Positions 7,898 through 16,884 of a stretch of 64,000 nucleotides of DNA are shown here, piece by piece (within the stretch, counting starts at the first letter, position 1; every line of letters starts with the position of its first letter). Origin of the DNA: Methylobacterium sp. DB0501 (lineage in GTDB: Bacteria; Pseudomonadota; Alphaproteobacteria; Rhizobiales; Beijerinckiaceae); the NCBI RefSeq assembly GCF_011043735.1, contig NZ_JAAKGV010000011.1, forward strand, positions 62,001-126,000, written 5' to 3'. The position numbers and the translations under genes are program-made. The notes under the pieces are model-generated. The model made no database searches. It was not told the origin of the DNA and saw only the letters and a program-made list of their open reading frames with translations.

Positions 7898-8137
7898 TCA
7901 GTTCCCCAGGTAGCCCGCCTCGCGCAGGCCCGCCTCGATGGCGCCGAGGAGCACCGCCTCCCCGGTGACCGTGTCTCCGGGTGCCGTCTCTCCGGGTGCC
8001 GTGGACATCGTCCCCCCGGCCCCCTCCCCGACCTCCCGGGTCGTCCGCACCGGCAGGCTCTCCCAGGCCCGCCCGGCAGGCAGTGCATGGCCGACGACGG
8101 TGGCGGCCGCGTTCAGGGCGGCTCCGATCGACATCAT
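7898..8137 (-). CDS. Small hypothetical protein
   Basis: A 79-residue alanine/glycine/threonine-rich protein beginning MMSIGAALNAAATVVGHALP. GAGGAGG lies about eight bases before the paired ATGs at 8137/8134, which is the main support for it being a gene. The protein has no recognisable domain. A longer in-frame extension to 8296 lacks a ribosome-binding site. Confidence 0.45.
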   Translation of the reverse strand: MMSIGAALNAAATVVGHALPAGRAWESLPVRTTREVGEGAGGTMSTAPGETAPGDTVTGEAVLLGAIEAGLREAGYLGN

Positions 8138-8411
8138 GGCGCGTTCCTCCTCGAATCGGCATCCTGATTTCATCGTCTCCCGGGCCGCATGATGGCGCAT
8201 TGACGAAATCTTAACCATTGGTCCAAGGCCACCAGGCAAAAATCCGGGCGGGGCCGTGTTGTTAGGGCCGCAGGGCGCCTCGCCACCCGGGACCACCCGC
8301 GATAAAGCGTGGCCGGGCCGCGGAACGCTCCTTGCGTCACCGGCCCGTCAGGCGCGAGCCCGCGCCCCGCGCGACCCGGACGGAAATCCGGCCACAGGAC
8401 GAAGCGACCCG
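8138..8411. promoter_or_regulatory. Divergent upstream region of the PEPC-like gene
   Basis: A 274-base spacer between divergently oriented genes. It contains a locally AT-richer stretch around 8165-8230 (ATTGACGAAATCTTAACCAT), the likely promoter area. No gene seen. Confidence 0.35.
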
Positions 8412-11255
8412 ATGGACAGGCTTCAAGGCTCCGGCCACCAGGACGACCTGCACGTCACCCCCGAGACCCTCGAGGCGGACCTGCTCGGGCTGGTCGAGGA
8501 GGCGCGCCGCCAGGCGAGCCAGGACCCGTTCCGCAATCCGGTCCTGACGGTGGCGCTGGCGATCAGCCGCCGCTTCGACCGCGACGAGATCGGCGAGGAG
8601 GATCTGGCGGGCCTGTTCGTGCGCCTGCGGGCTCGGGCGCTGGAGGCCCGGGCGGCGCGGTTGCGGGCCTATCTCGGCCTCGGGGCGGAGGCGGATTCCC
8701 GGGAGGCGATCGAGGCCGTGGCAGCCTCCGCCCTCGGCGACCTGGAGACCGCGTTCGAGACCGCCCGCCCCCGGGTCGAGCGCACGCGCTTTTCCGCGGT
8801 GTTCACCGCCCACCCGACCTTCGGCATGCCGAAGGCGGTGGCGCGGCTGCTCGCCGAGGCCGCCTCCGAGCCCGATCCGGCGGCGCGCCATGCCCCGATC
8901 GAGGAAGCCGCCGCGCTCTCCGCCCGGGCCGACCCGGTGATCACCCTCAACGACGAGTTCGACCAGGCCCGGCACGCGGTCCAGCACGGCCGCGCCGCCC
9001 TCGACGGGCTGAACGAGGCGATCCTGCGGGCCGCCCGCTCGCGCTGGCCCGATCGCTGGAGCGAGCTGGTCCCGATGCCGGTGGTGCTCGCCTCCTGGGT
9101 CGGCTGCGACACCGACGGGCGCACCGATATCGGCTGGTGGGACACCCTGCGCTACCGGCTCGAATCGAAGCGCACCCAGTTCGACCGGGTTCTGGCCCAG
9201 CTGCCCGACGATCCCGCCGCGGAGCCCGCCCGCCGGCTCGCCGGGGAGGCGCGGGCGGCGGTCCTGCGCCAGCTCGCGGTGGCGCCGAAGCTCGGCGAGC
9301 AGCCGGCGCTCGAGGCGGTGCACCGCTTCGCGCTGGCGCTCATCATCGAGCGCGACCGGGCCCAGACCGAGGCGGGTCCCCTCCTCGCCCTCCTCGACCG
9401 GGCGGTGGGGCAGGCCGCCGACGACGCGGCCCGGCTCACGCTCTGCGTCCTCAGGGCCGGCGTCGCCGCGCACGGGCTCCAGAACGGCCTGCCGCATTTC
9501 CGGCTCAACGCCAGCCAGGTCCACAACGCGGTGCGCCGGGAGCTCGACCAGGACGGCGACCCGACCGATCCGGCCCAGCGCCGCTCCCACCTCGCCTCGA
9601 TCAACGCGCTCCTCGACGCGGTCGCGGCGGTGCCGGTGGATTTCGGGGCGCTCGCCGCCGAGCGCGCCTCGGCCGCCCGGCTGATGATGACGATCGCCCA
9701 GATCCTCAAGCACATCGACGGCACCCACCCGGTCCGCTTCCTGATCGCCGAGACCGAGACCGGCTACACGCTCCTCGCCGCCCTCTGGCTCGCCCAGCAT
9801 TTCGGCATCGGCGACCGGGTCGAGATCACGCCGCTGTTCGAGACGGCGTCGGCCCTCGAACAGGGCGTGCACGTGATCGAGGACGCGCTTCGCTCGCCCC
9901 ATTGGCGCGCCTACCTCAAGCGCATCGGGCGCCTCGTCGTGCAATTCGGCTACTCGGATTCGGGGCGCTATGTCGGCCAGCTCGCCGCCACCTTCTGGAT
10001 CGAGCGCCTGCGCTTCCGCATCACCGAGCTGATGGCGGCGCACGACCTCACCGACATCGAGCTGGTGATCTTCGACACCCACGGCGAATCGATCGGGCGG
10101 GGCGCCCACCCGACGAGCCTCGCCGACCGGCTGGCCTACCTCGCCCCCGACCATGCGCGGCGGCGCAACCGCGAGGCGGGGATCCGCACCAGCCTCGAAT
10201 CGAGCTTCCAGGGCAGCGACGGCTACCTGATGTTCGGCACCCAGGCCCTCGCCGAGGCGACGGTCGCGCGCATCGGCGAGCACGTCTACAGCCGGCTCCA
10301 GCCCGCCCCCGACCCGATCTACGCGGAGGCCGACTTCGCCACCGAGTTCTTCACCGGCGTGCGCCAGGACATGGAGACGCTCGTCAACGATCCGGGCTAC
10401 GCGGCCTTGCTCGGCACCTTCGGGCCGAACCTGATCGACCGCACCGGCTCGCGACCGGTGGCGCGGCAATCCGACGGCGGCGGCCCGGTCGCCATCACCC
10501 ATCCGCGCCAGATGCGGGCGATCCCCAACAACGCGATCCTGCAGCAGCTCGGCTTCCTGGCGAATTCCCTGCACGGTGTCGGGCGGGCGGCGGGCCGGGC
10601 GCCCGACCTGTTCGTCGAGATGCGCGAGCGCTCCGAGCGCTTCGCCCGCGCCTTCCGGCTGGTGCAGGAAGCCACCGCCGTCGGCGACCTCGACGTCCTG
10701 CGCGCCTATATCGACACCCTCGATCCCTCGGTCTGGCTGGAGCGGGCGCGGCGCGCCACCCGGGACGGGCGGCGCGAGGAGATCGTGGCCGTCGCCGCCG
10801 CCCTCGATCGGCTCAACCTGGCGCCGCACCTGCGCCGCCTGTTCGGCCGGCTGACCCACGACCACCTGATGCTGCATACGGTCGCCCCCGACCTGCCCGC
10901 GATGACGCCGCGGCTCGCGCTTCTGCATGCGCTGCGCCTCGCGCTGATCCACCGGATCTGGTTCCTGGCCATGCACATCCCGGGCTTCCGGCCCCAGAAC
11001 GGCATCACCCGCGAGGCCCTGATCGAGCGCATCCTGCGCCTCGACGTCGAGAGCTGCCTGAAGCTCCTCGACGACATCTTCCCGGTGACGCCGGACCCGA
11101 CGCTCGGCCTCAATTTCGGCGAGCCGGCGGGCCCTCGCGGGGTCGGCACCTACGAGGCCGAGCACCGCACCCTGTTCGCCCCGATCCGCCGCCTGTTCGG
11201 CCTCGTGCGCGAGATCAGCGGCATGATCCAGCACGAGGTCGGGGCGTTCGGCTGA
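8412..11255 (+). CDS. Divergent phosphoenolpyruvate carboxylase-like protein
   Basis: A 947-residue protein with the overall length and motif order of PEP carboxylase, which makes oxaloacetate from PEP and bicarbonate. FTAHPTFGMP (131-140) matches the catalytic-His loop TAHPTE, PLFETASAL and QFGYSDSG (about 512) match conserved blocks, and FQGSDGYLMFG is present. Other hallmarks diverge: the F-H-G-R-G-G loop reads FDTHGESIGRGAHP near 554, the R-A-I-P-W block reads RAIPNN near 702, and the C-terminus ends MIQHEVGAFG rather than the usual NTG. It may be a specialised PEPC of methylotrophs or a paralogue with altered chemistry. It stands alone, without serine-cycle genes. The ATG at 8412 is chosen because family similarity starts just after it. 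Confidence 0.8.
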   Translation: MDRLQGSGHQDDLHVTPETLEADLLGLVEEARRQASQDPFRNPVLTVALAISRRFDRDEIGEEDLAGLFVRLRARALEARAARLRAYLGLGAEADSREAIEAVAASALGDLETAFETARPRVERTRFSAVFTAHPTFGMPKAVARLLAEAASEPDPAARHAPIEEAAALSARADPVITLNDEFDQARHAVQHGRAALDGLNEAILRAARSRWPDRWSELVPMPVVLASWVGCDTDGRTDIGWWDTLRYRLESKRTQFDRVLAQLPDDPAAEPARRLAGEARAAVLRQLAVAPKLGEQPALEAVHRFALALIIERDRAQTEAGPLLALLDRAVGQAADDAARLTLCVLRAGVAAHGLQNGLPHFRLNASQVHNAVRRELDQDGDPTDPAQRRSHLASINALLDAVAAVPVDFGALAAERASAARLMMTIAQILKHIDGTHPVRFLIAETETGYTLLAALWLAQHFGIGDRVEITPLFETASALEQGVHVIEDALRSPHWRAYLKRIGRLVVQFGYSDSGRYVGQLAATFWIERLRFRITELMAAHDLTDIELVIFDTHGESIGRGAHPTSLADRLAYLAPDHARRRNREAGIRTSLESSFQGSDGYLMFGTQALAEATVARIGEHVYSRLQPAPDPIYAEADFATEFFTGVRQDMETLVNDPGYAALLGTFGPNLIDRTGSRPVARQSDGGGPVAITHPRQMRAIPNNAILQQLGFLANSLHGVGRAAGRAPDLFVEMRERSERFARAFRLVQEATAVGDLDVLRAYIDTLDPSVWLERARRATRDGRREEIVAVAAALDRLNLAPHLRRLFGRLTHDHLMLHTVAPDLPAMTPRLALLHALRLALIHRIWFLAMHIPGFRPQNGITREALIERILRLDVESCLKLLDDIFPVTPDPTLGLNFGEPAGPRGVGTYEAEHRTLFAPIRRLFGLVREISGMIQHEVGAFG

Positions 11256-11373
11256 CGCGGAGGGACCGATCGGGGCAGAGCGCCTCGGAACCAAGGCGGC
11301 GCGGATCGTCCCCCTCCCCGCCCGCTGGGACAGGAGAACCTCGCGCCCCGTTCGAGAAACAGTTTTCCGCACA

Positions 11374-11422
11374 CGGTCGGAATTCCCGACCGATCCGCCG
11401 CCTCACGGACAGAAATCCTGTC
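11374..11422. other. Two inverted repeats upstream of the LuxR-type gene
   Basis: CGGTCGG (11374-11380) pairs with CCGACCG (11386-11392), and GACAG (11408-11412) pairs with CTGTC (11418-11422). They could be regulator sites for the downstream gene or a terminator-like structure after the PEPC-like gene. No T-run is present. Confidence 0.3.
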
Positions 11423-11500
11423 GATCGGGCCAAACAGCCCACGGCGTCCGGCGGTGGATGACCTAAAGTCCGGCAGGGTCAATCCGAGAGCCGTGCCGCC

Positions 11501-12577
11501 ATGGTCCCGACCGACGCCCTGCTTCGCCTCGACGACAGCCTCGGCGAGGCGGTGTTCGATCCGTCGCGCTGGAGCGCGGTGCTGGAGCGCGTCTCGGCCC
11601 TCGTCGGCGGCGACGGCGCGATACTGCTGCAGAGCCGGCGGCGGACGCCCGGCGCGCCCTGCACCGCCGAGGTCGACGAGCTGGTCGCCGACTATTTCCG
11701 GCACGGCTGGCACGTGAACGACCTGCGCACCCGCGCGGTGCCGCGGGTGATGCGGGGCGAGGTCGTCACCGATCCCGACATCCTGAGCGCCGAGGAGATG
11801 GCCCGCGCCCCGTTCTACAACGAGCTGCTGCGGCCGCACGGCTACCACTGGTTCGCGGTCGCGGGCTTCCGGGCCGGGCCCGAGCACTGGGGGGTGTCGG
11901 TGCAGCGCCGGACGCCGCGCGGTCCCTTCGAGGCGGCGCAAGTGCGGCCGCTCGCCGGCCTGATGCCGCGGCTCGGCCGGGCCGCCGCCCTGTCGGAGGC
12001 GATCGGCCGCACCGCCCTCGACGGCGCCTTGCGCGGGCTCGATCAGGTCGCCCAGGCGGCGCTCGCCCTCGACGGGGCCGGCCGGGTGATCGGCGCCAAC
12101 GCGCGGGCGGAGGCCCTGTTCGACGCGGACTTCCGGGCCATCGACGGGATCCTGCGGATCGCCGATCCGCGGGCGCGGGAGGAGGCGGCCGGCCTCCTGC
12201 AGCAGCGTCGCGCCGGACCTGCCGGGCCGGTCCTGGTGCCGCGGCGCGACCGCCGCCCCCTGGTCCTGCGTGCCCTGCCGGTGATCGAAGCCGCCCGCTC
12301 GCCGTTCCTGGGTGCGAGCGCGCTCCTCCTCGTCACGGATCTCGAGGCCGACCGGCGGCCCGATCCGGCCCTGCTGGCGCAGGTCTTCGGCCTCACCACC
12401 GCGGAGGCGCGGCTCGCCGCGATCCTCGCCGGCGGCGCGGCGCTCGACGAGGCCGCCGACCAGCTCGGCATCGCGGTCGAGACCGCGCGCAGCCACATCA
12501 AGGCGGTGTTCGCCAAGACCGGCACCGGGCGGCAGGGTGCCCTGGTGGCGCTCCTCGGCGCGCCGGGGCTGCGGTGA
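11501..12577 (+). CDS. LuxR-type helix-turn-helix transcriptional regulator
   Basis: A 358-residue regulator. The C-terminal LuxR/GerE domain (about 295-350) reads FGLTTAEARLAAILAGGAAL then DEAADQLGIAVETARSHIKA, with typical spacing for DNA binding. The N-terminal 270 residues contain a sensor-like region (YHWFAVAGFRAGPEHWGVSV) and a PAS-like block (ALALDGAGRVIGANARAEAL), a layout common in Rhizobiales. No autoinducer-binding signature or receiver domain is visible, so the signal is unknown. It converges on the next gene with only ten bases between stops. Confidence 0.85.
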   Translation: MVPTDALLRLDDSLGEAVFDPSRWSAVLERVSALVGGDGAILLQSRRRTPGAPCTAEVDELVADYFRHGWHVNDLRTRAVPRVMRGEVVTDPDILSAEEMARAPFYNELLRPHGYHWFAVAGFRAGPEHWGVSVQRRTPRGPFEAAQVRPLAGLMPRLGRAAALSEAIGRTALDGALRGLDQVAQAALALDGAGRVIGANARAEALFDADFRAIDGILRIADPRAREEAAGLLQQRRAGPAGPVLVPRRDRRPLVLRALPVIEAARSPFLGASALLLVTDLEADRRPDPALLAQVFGLTTAEARLAAILAGGAALDEAADQLGIAVETARSHIKAVFAKTGTGRQGALVALLGAPGLR

Positions 12578-12587
12578 GGCGCAGGAC

Positions 12588-13775
12588 TTACGGCTTCGCC
12601 CAGATCCCGAGCTTGCCGGTGCGGGCGTGCCGCTCGGCCTCGACGAGGTCCGGCGTCGCCTCAGGCGTCGCGCGGCCGCCGCCGTTATAGAGCACCACCT
12701 CGGAGAGGTCGTGGCCGTCGACGGTGCAGATCCAGGCGGTGCGGCCCGGATTGGGCTGGCAGTTCACCGGACGGCCGGCGAGGTAGCCGGTCAGGTCGCT
12801 CGCCTGCGCGCCCCGCGCCGCCTCGACGCCGTAGAGGCGCAGGGTCCGGCCGCCGAGGCGCAGGGTCGCGGTGTCGAGCACCTCGGCGACGCCGGCAACG
12901 GGTCCGGCCGCCTCCGGCACCAGGGCCCCGGTCTCGACCGGCTCGCGCTTCCCCTCGCCGGGCCTCGCGGGCCCGGCCTTGTCGCCGGCACCGGGCGGCG
13001 CCTTCGCCTCGGCCGTCCTCCCGTCAACCGTCTTGCCGTCGGCCGCCTTGCGCTCGGTGCTTCCCGCCTCCGCGGGCTTGCCGGCCGGCCGGTCCGTGCC
13101 CGGGGCGGGCGCCTGCGCGACCGCGGCCTCGCGGGTCGGCTCGCCGCCGCGCAGGGCCGCGTAGCCGACGCCCAGCACCGCCAGCGTGCCGAGCGCCGCG
13201 TAGAGCGGGCGGCGAGGCAGGCTGCCGCCGGGCAGCGGCCGGGGCCGGGCGAGGCCCGGCTTCAGTCCCTCGCCGGCGGGCGGGGTCACGATCACGGGCG
13301 CCGCCGCGACGGAAGGGGCGACCGGCTCCCGCCGCGGCAGGCGCAGGCGCTCCGGCAGGTCGCCCAGGGCCTCGCGCAGGCGCGCGAACCGATCGGCACG
13401 GGGGGCCGCGGCGGGGGGCGATGGAGCCGGCGGGGTCGCCGGCTTGACCACGATCCAATCCCGCGGCGCCTCGGCAGGAGGCACGGGAACGGGCGCGGCG
13501 GGCGGCTGGAACAAGGTCGGATGCTGGCGACGCAGCTCGTCGACGAGATCGCTCAGGGTGAGCGGCAGCGCCTCGCCGGCGACCGTCCGGGTGCGCGGGC
13601 GCCCGTCGCGGTCGACCACCTCGTAGCCCGGCGGGGCGTCGTGGCGGCGGATCGCGGATTCCACCAGGAGTTCGAGGGTGCGACGGGCCACCGCGACGGG
13701 ACGCTGCCGGTCGATCTCCGCCCGGATCAGCGCCTGCAACTGCTCACGCGAGGTCATGTCCGCATCGTATCCCAT
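12588..13775 (-). CDS. Membrane-anchored protein with a degenerate SNase-like domain
   Basis: A 395-residue protein: a cytosolic N-terminal part with a helical TSREQLQALIRAEIDRQRPV start, a proline-rich linker, one transmembrane helix (PLYAALGTLAVLGVGYAALRGG, about 192-213), a disordered Ala/Lys/Pro segment and a C-terminal nuclease-like domain (about 298-395). That domain follows the thermonuclease pattern (VLDTATLRLGGRTLRLYGVE, GYLAGRPVNC, AERHARTGKLGIW), but the GIDAPE signature reads GVEAAR, so the residues equivalent to Asp40 and Glu43 are changed. It is probably not catalytic and may bind ligand outside the cytoplasm. The start could be 13775 or 13757. Confidence 0.75.
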   Translation of the reverse strand: MGYDADMTSREQLQALIRAEIDRQRPVAVARRTLELLVESAIRRHDAPPGYEVVDRDGRPRTRTVAGEALPLTLSDLVDELRRQHPTLFQPPAAPVPVPPAEAPRDWIVVKPATPPAPSPPAAAPRADRFARLREALGDLPERLRLPRREPVAPSVAAAPVIVTPPAGEGLKPGLARPRPLPGGSLPRRPLYAALGTLAVLGVGYAALRGGEPTREAAVAQAPAPGTDRPAGKPAEAGSTERKAADGKTVDGRTAEAKAPPGAGDKAGPARPGEGKREPVETGALVPEAAGPVAGVAEVLDTATLRLGGRTLRLYGVEAARGAQASDLTGYLAGRPVNCQPNPGRTAWICTVDGHDLSEVVLYNGGGRATPEATPDLVEAERHARTGKLGIWAKP

Positions 13776-13865
13776 CGCCCCCGGCCGCGGGGCCCCGAGC
13801 CGTCATCCGTCCACATCTAGGGACGGACCGGCGACCTGTCACACGTCTCCTGAACCGCGCCCGCA

Positions 13866-14672
13866 CTACTCGCGGCTCGCCACCGCCTCGCGGCTGACCA
13901 CCCGGCTGGTCTCGGCGATGATCACCGGGCGGGACCCGGCGAGGCTGACCGTGAGTTCCAGGTCGACGGTGCCCTGCGAGCGTGCGCGGCGATCGGGGCT
14001 GAAGGCCGAGAAATCGACGGTGGCCTGGACCCGGCAGACGGCGAGCCCGGCATTGCAGGCGGTGCGCAGGGAATCCGGGCGCGGCCGGTAGCGCCGCTCG
14101 GGCCAGCGCTGCACGAAGCGGCGCTTCTCGGACATCAGGCTGGAGACGGTCATGGTGCGGCCGTGGAAGACGACCTGATCGCCGTAGAAGCCGGGTGCGG
14201 CGGCCAGGGCGGCGCCGTTGGGCCCCGAGATCGACGCCAGGTAGTCGCGGGCGAGGCGCTGCGACGCCTGGGCCCAGTCGCGCATCTGCCCGTCCGAGAC
14301 CGCGACCGGCGGGCGGGCCGGGATCGTGACGGGGAGCGGCGGCCGCTCGGTCCGTGCGAGCCGCGCGGCGCGCCGGGCCTCGGTGGCCGCGTGGATGGTG
14401 CTGCGGGCCGGCCGGCGCGGCTCCTCGGCGACGCGGCGGGGGGCGGTGTGGGCCTTTTGAGGGGCGGGCGCCGCCGCCCGGGCGGCCGGCGCGGGCTCGG
14501 ATCTGGGGGCCGGCGCGGGCGCGGGTGCCGCGCCGCCGCGACCGGGGGGATCGACCCAGCCCTGCGCCAGGGCGGCCGACGAGACCAGGAGTCCGAGGCC
14601 GGCGAGGAGGGCCGACGCCGGAGGGGCGCGCAGGCGGGAGGGCGGGAGCGGCGGCAGGGAAAGCGGCGACAT
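13866..14672 (-). CDS. Exported protein of unknown function
   Basis: A 268-residue protein with a signal peptide (hydrophobic ASALLAGLGLLVSSAALAQG, cleavage after about residue 37), a low-complexity Ala/Pro/Arg region and a C-terminal domain of about 130 residues (QRLARDYLASISGPNG, FYGDQVVFHGRTMTVSSLMS, CNAGLAVCRVQATVDFSAFS). The C-terminal part, with the paired CNAGLAVC cysteines, resembles periplasmic NTF2-like domains in outline only. The internal ATG at 14672 puts the signal peptide at a normal distance; an in-frame start at 14699 is possible. Confidence 0.65.
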   Translation of the reverse strand: MSPLSLPPLPPSRLRAPPASALLAGLGLLVSSAALAQGWVDPPGRGGAAPAPAPAPRSEPAPAARAAAPAPQKAHTAPRRVAEEPRRPARSTIHAATEARRAARLARTERPPLPVTIPARPPVAVSDGQMRDWAQASQRLARDYLASISGPNGAALAAAPGFYGDQVVFHGRTMTVSSLMSEKRRFVQRWPERRYRPRPDSLRTACNAGLAVCRVQATVDFSAFSPDRRARSQGTVDLELTVSLAGSRPVIIAETSRVVSREAVASRE

Positions 14673-15065
14673 GGGGAGCGGCACCGGGGGGAGGACCACG
14701 ATCAGGGAAGTGAACGTTCGTCGCCGCGGTTACGGTTCCATTGCGGGTCCGCCGCCCTCCCCGCTACCCCCGCTGCGCACATCCGGAAAGGCACATCCGG
14801 CAAAATCGGTTTCCGGCACCGGCCCGGGCGCGCGCCGCGCGCGAACTTCTCCTTCCGTCTTGCCAAGCGACCCCTTGCCAAGCGCGGCCGCGACCCCACC
14901 TCCAGGGTCTTGCCGGGTCCGGGCCCCTCTGGCGGTTCGAGGCGTCGACCGCGATGTCGGACCCCTTCTCTGCCTTTGTGCTGACGCGGCACGATCGCAC
15001 TGGAGGGACCGCATCCTTGCGCGTCATTCCCCCCACCCATCCCCATTCCGTCGCGGGAGGTGCCG
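14673..15065. promoter_or_regulatory. Divergent intergenic region with short direct repeats
   Basis: A 393-base spacer between an exported-protein gene (minus) and the lipid kinase (plus). It contains two close direct repeats: GCACATCCGG twice near 14777-14800 and CTTGCCAAGCG twice near 14859-14884. No convincing gene, operator or terminator is visible. Confidence 0.35.
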
Positions 15066-15998
15066 ATGTCCGGCGCTGAGGCGACCCGGCGGGCCCTGCT
15101 CGTCGTCAACAAGAAGGCCCGCAACGGCGGCCTCGACCTCGATGCCGTGAAGGGCGTGCTGCGCCGCGGCGGCATCGAGCCGGTCGAGCCGCACCCGGGC
15201 GAGACCGACTGCAAGGCGCTGATCCACGCCCACGCCTCGACCTGCGACATGGTGATCCTGGGCGGCGGCGACGGCACCCTCAACGCCGCCGCCCAGGCTC
15301 TGGCGGAAGCGCAGCTGCCCCTCGGCATCCTGCCGCTGGGCACCGCCAACGACCTCGCCCGCAGCCTCGGCCTGCCGGCCGATCCGCTCGAGGCGGCGGA
15401 GGTGATCGCCACCGTGCCGGCCCGGCCGATCGACCTCGGCTGCGTCAACGGCCACTACTTCTTCAACGTCGCCAGCATCGGCTTCTCGGCCGATCTCGCC
15501 GGCGAGCTGACGGCGGACCTCAAGCGCCGCCTCGGCACGATCGGCTACGGCGTGGCGGCGTTCCGGCTGCTGCGGCGGGCGCGGCCGTTCACGGTCTATA
15601 TCGAGCATGACGGCACCGTGGAGACCGTGCGCACCATCCAGGTCTCGGTCGGCAACGGCCGCCATTACGGCGGCGGCATGACGGTGGAGGAGAACGCCAC
15701 CGTCGATGACGGCCTGCTCAACTTCTACAGCCTGGAGGTCGCCCATTGGTGGCGGCTGCTCGCCCTGCTGCCGGCCCTGCGCCGGGGCACCCAGGGCAAG
15801 GCTGCCGACGTGCGCGCCTTCCAGACCACCGAGGTGATCCTGCGCACCAGGAAGCCGCGCCCGGTCAACACCGACGGCGAGCTGACCACCTACACCCCCG
15901 CCCATGTCCGGGTGCTGCCCAAGGCCGTGCAGGTTCACGCGCCGCACGACCGCGCCCCGCCTGAAGCGCCGTCGGACCGCCCCTCGATCTTCCCGTGA
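15066..15998 (+). CDS. Diacylglycerol kinase-type lipid kinase
   Basis: A 310-residue kinase of the DAGK catalytic family (YegS/BmrU/DgkB group), which phosphorylates a lipid such as diacylglycerol at the membrane. Family motifs: [13 protein letters not shown] at the N-terminus, the nucleotide-binding [16 protein letters not shown] loop (about 60-75), [15 protein letters not shown] (about 93-107) and the late NTDGELT element. GCGGGAGG lies five bases before the ATG at 15066, which is preferred over the GTG at 15060. The preferred lipid cannot be read. It is followed 16 bases later by the terC gene. Confidence 0.88.
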   Translation: MSGAEATRRALLVVNKKARNGGLDLDAVKGVLRRGGIEPVEPHPGETDCKALIHAHASTCDMVILGGGDGTLNAAAQALAEAQLPLGILPLGTANDLARSLGLPADPLEAAEVIATVPARPIDLGCVNGHYFFNVASIGFSADLAGELTADLKRRLGTIGYGVAAFRLLRRARPFTVYIEHDGTVETVRTIQVSVGNGRHYGGGMTVEENATVDDGLLNFYSLEVAHWWRLLALLPALRRGTQGKAADVRAFQTTEVILRTRKPRPVNTDGELTTYTPAHVRVLPKAVQVHAPHDRAPPEAPSDRPSIFP

Positions 15999-16014
15999 AG
16001 CAGGACCGTCCGCC

Positions 16015-16755
16015 GTGGAATCCCTCGTTCAGCTGGCCGCCGACCCGACGGCCTGGGCCGCCCTCGCGACCCTGGTCGTCATGGAAGTCGTGCTCGGCAT
16101 CGACAACCTGATCTTCATCTCGATCATCACCAACAAGCTGCCGGCCGAGCAGCAGTCGCGGGCCCGGCGCATCGGCATCGGGCTCGCGCTGGTCCTGCGC
16201 CTCGCGCTGCTCGGCACCGTCGCCTACATCGTCCACCTGACCCAGCCGGTCTTCGAGATCTTCGGCAAGGGCCTGTCCTGGCGCGACATGATCCTGATCG
16301 CCGGCGGCCTGTTCCTGCTCTGGAAGGCCACCAAGGAGATCCACCACAGCCTCGACCCCGACCCGCAGGAGAAGGCCGGCGGGGGCGCCTCCCTCGGCTT
16401 CACCGCGGCGATCGGACAGATCCTGCTCCTCGACCTCGTGTTCTCGATCGACAGCATCATCACGGCGGTCGGCATGACCGACCACGTGCCGATCATGGTG
16501 ATCGCCGTCGTGACGGCCGTGACCGTGATGCTGGTGGCCGCCAACCCCCTGTCGCGCTTCATCGCCGCCAACCCGACGGTGGTGATGCTGGCGCTGGGCT
16601 TCCTCATCATGATCGGCATGACGCTGATCGCCGAGGGCTTCGGGGCGCACGTGCCGAAGGGCTACGTCTACACCGCGATGGCGTTCTCCGCCGGCGTCGA
16701 GGTGCTGAACATCCTCGGCCGGCGGGCCAGGCAGGCCAAGCGCAAGGTGGCGTGA
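16015..16755 (+). CDS. TerC family integral membrane protein
   Basis: A 246-residue membrane protein with about seven hydrophobic helices. The TerC hallmarks are the two acidic motifs [14 protein letters not shown] (near 21-34) and [20 protein letters not shown] (near 137-156), which in this family are linked to manganese or other metal export and tellurite resistance. The GTG at 16015 follows an AGGA-containing spacer and begins just before the first helix. It is probably cotranscribed with the lipid kinase and ends at the strong terminator at 16781. No metal riboswitch is apparent upstream. Confidence 0.9.
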   Translation: MESLVQLAADPTAWAALATLVVMEVVLGIDNLIFISIITNKLPAEQQSRARRIGIGLALVLRLALLGTVAYIVHLTQPVFEIFGKGLSWRDMILIAGGLFLLWKATKEIHHSLDPDPQEKAGGGASLGFTAAIGQILLLDLVFSIDSIITAVGMTDHVPIMVIAVVTAVTVMLVAANPLSRFIAANPTVVMLALGFLIMIGMTLIAEGFGAHVPKGYVYTAMAFSAGVEVLNILGRRARQAKRKVA

Positions 16756-16780
16756 GGCCCGGCCTTTCGACGAACCGAGG

Positions 16781-16816
16781 ACGGCGCCCGGTCGTGATGC
16801 GACCGGGCGCCGTTTT
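16781..16816 (+). terminator. Rho-independent terminator after terC
   Basis: A perfect 14-base stem, ACGGCGCCCGGTCG paired with CGACCGGGCGCCGT, closes on the five-base loop TGATG and runs into TTTT. It lies 25 bases after the terC stop and is the clearest intrinsic terminator in the window. Confidence 0.93.
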
Positions 16817-16884
16817 CGTTCGGGCCCCCGGTTCTGCCTTGGCCTAGGCGGCGGGCGCCGCGGCGAGGAGCGCCCGTACCGGCC

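Noticed and set aside
11408..11422. lux box for an acyl-homoserine-lactone regulator
   Set aside because: The GACAG/CTGTC repeat is too short and lacks the lux-box consensus, and the downstream regulator shows no autoinducer-binding signature.
8309..11461. Long plus-strand frame overlapping the PEPC-like gene, and a similarly long minus-strand frame
   Set aside because: Both are Arg/Pro/Gly-rich translations typical of GC-rich shadow frames, with no family motifs; the PEPC-like frame carries recognisable motifs.
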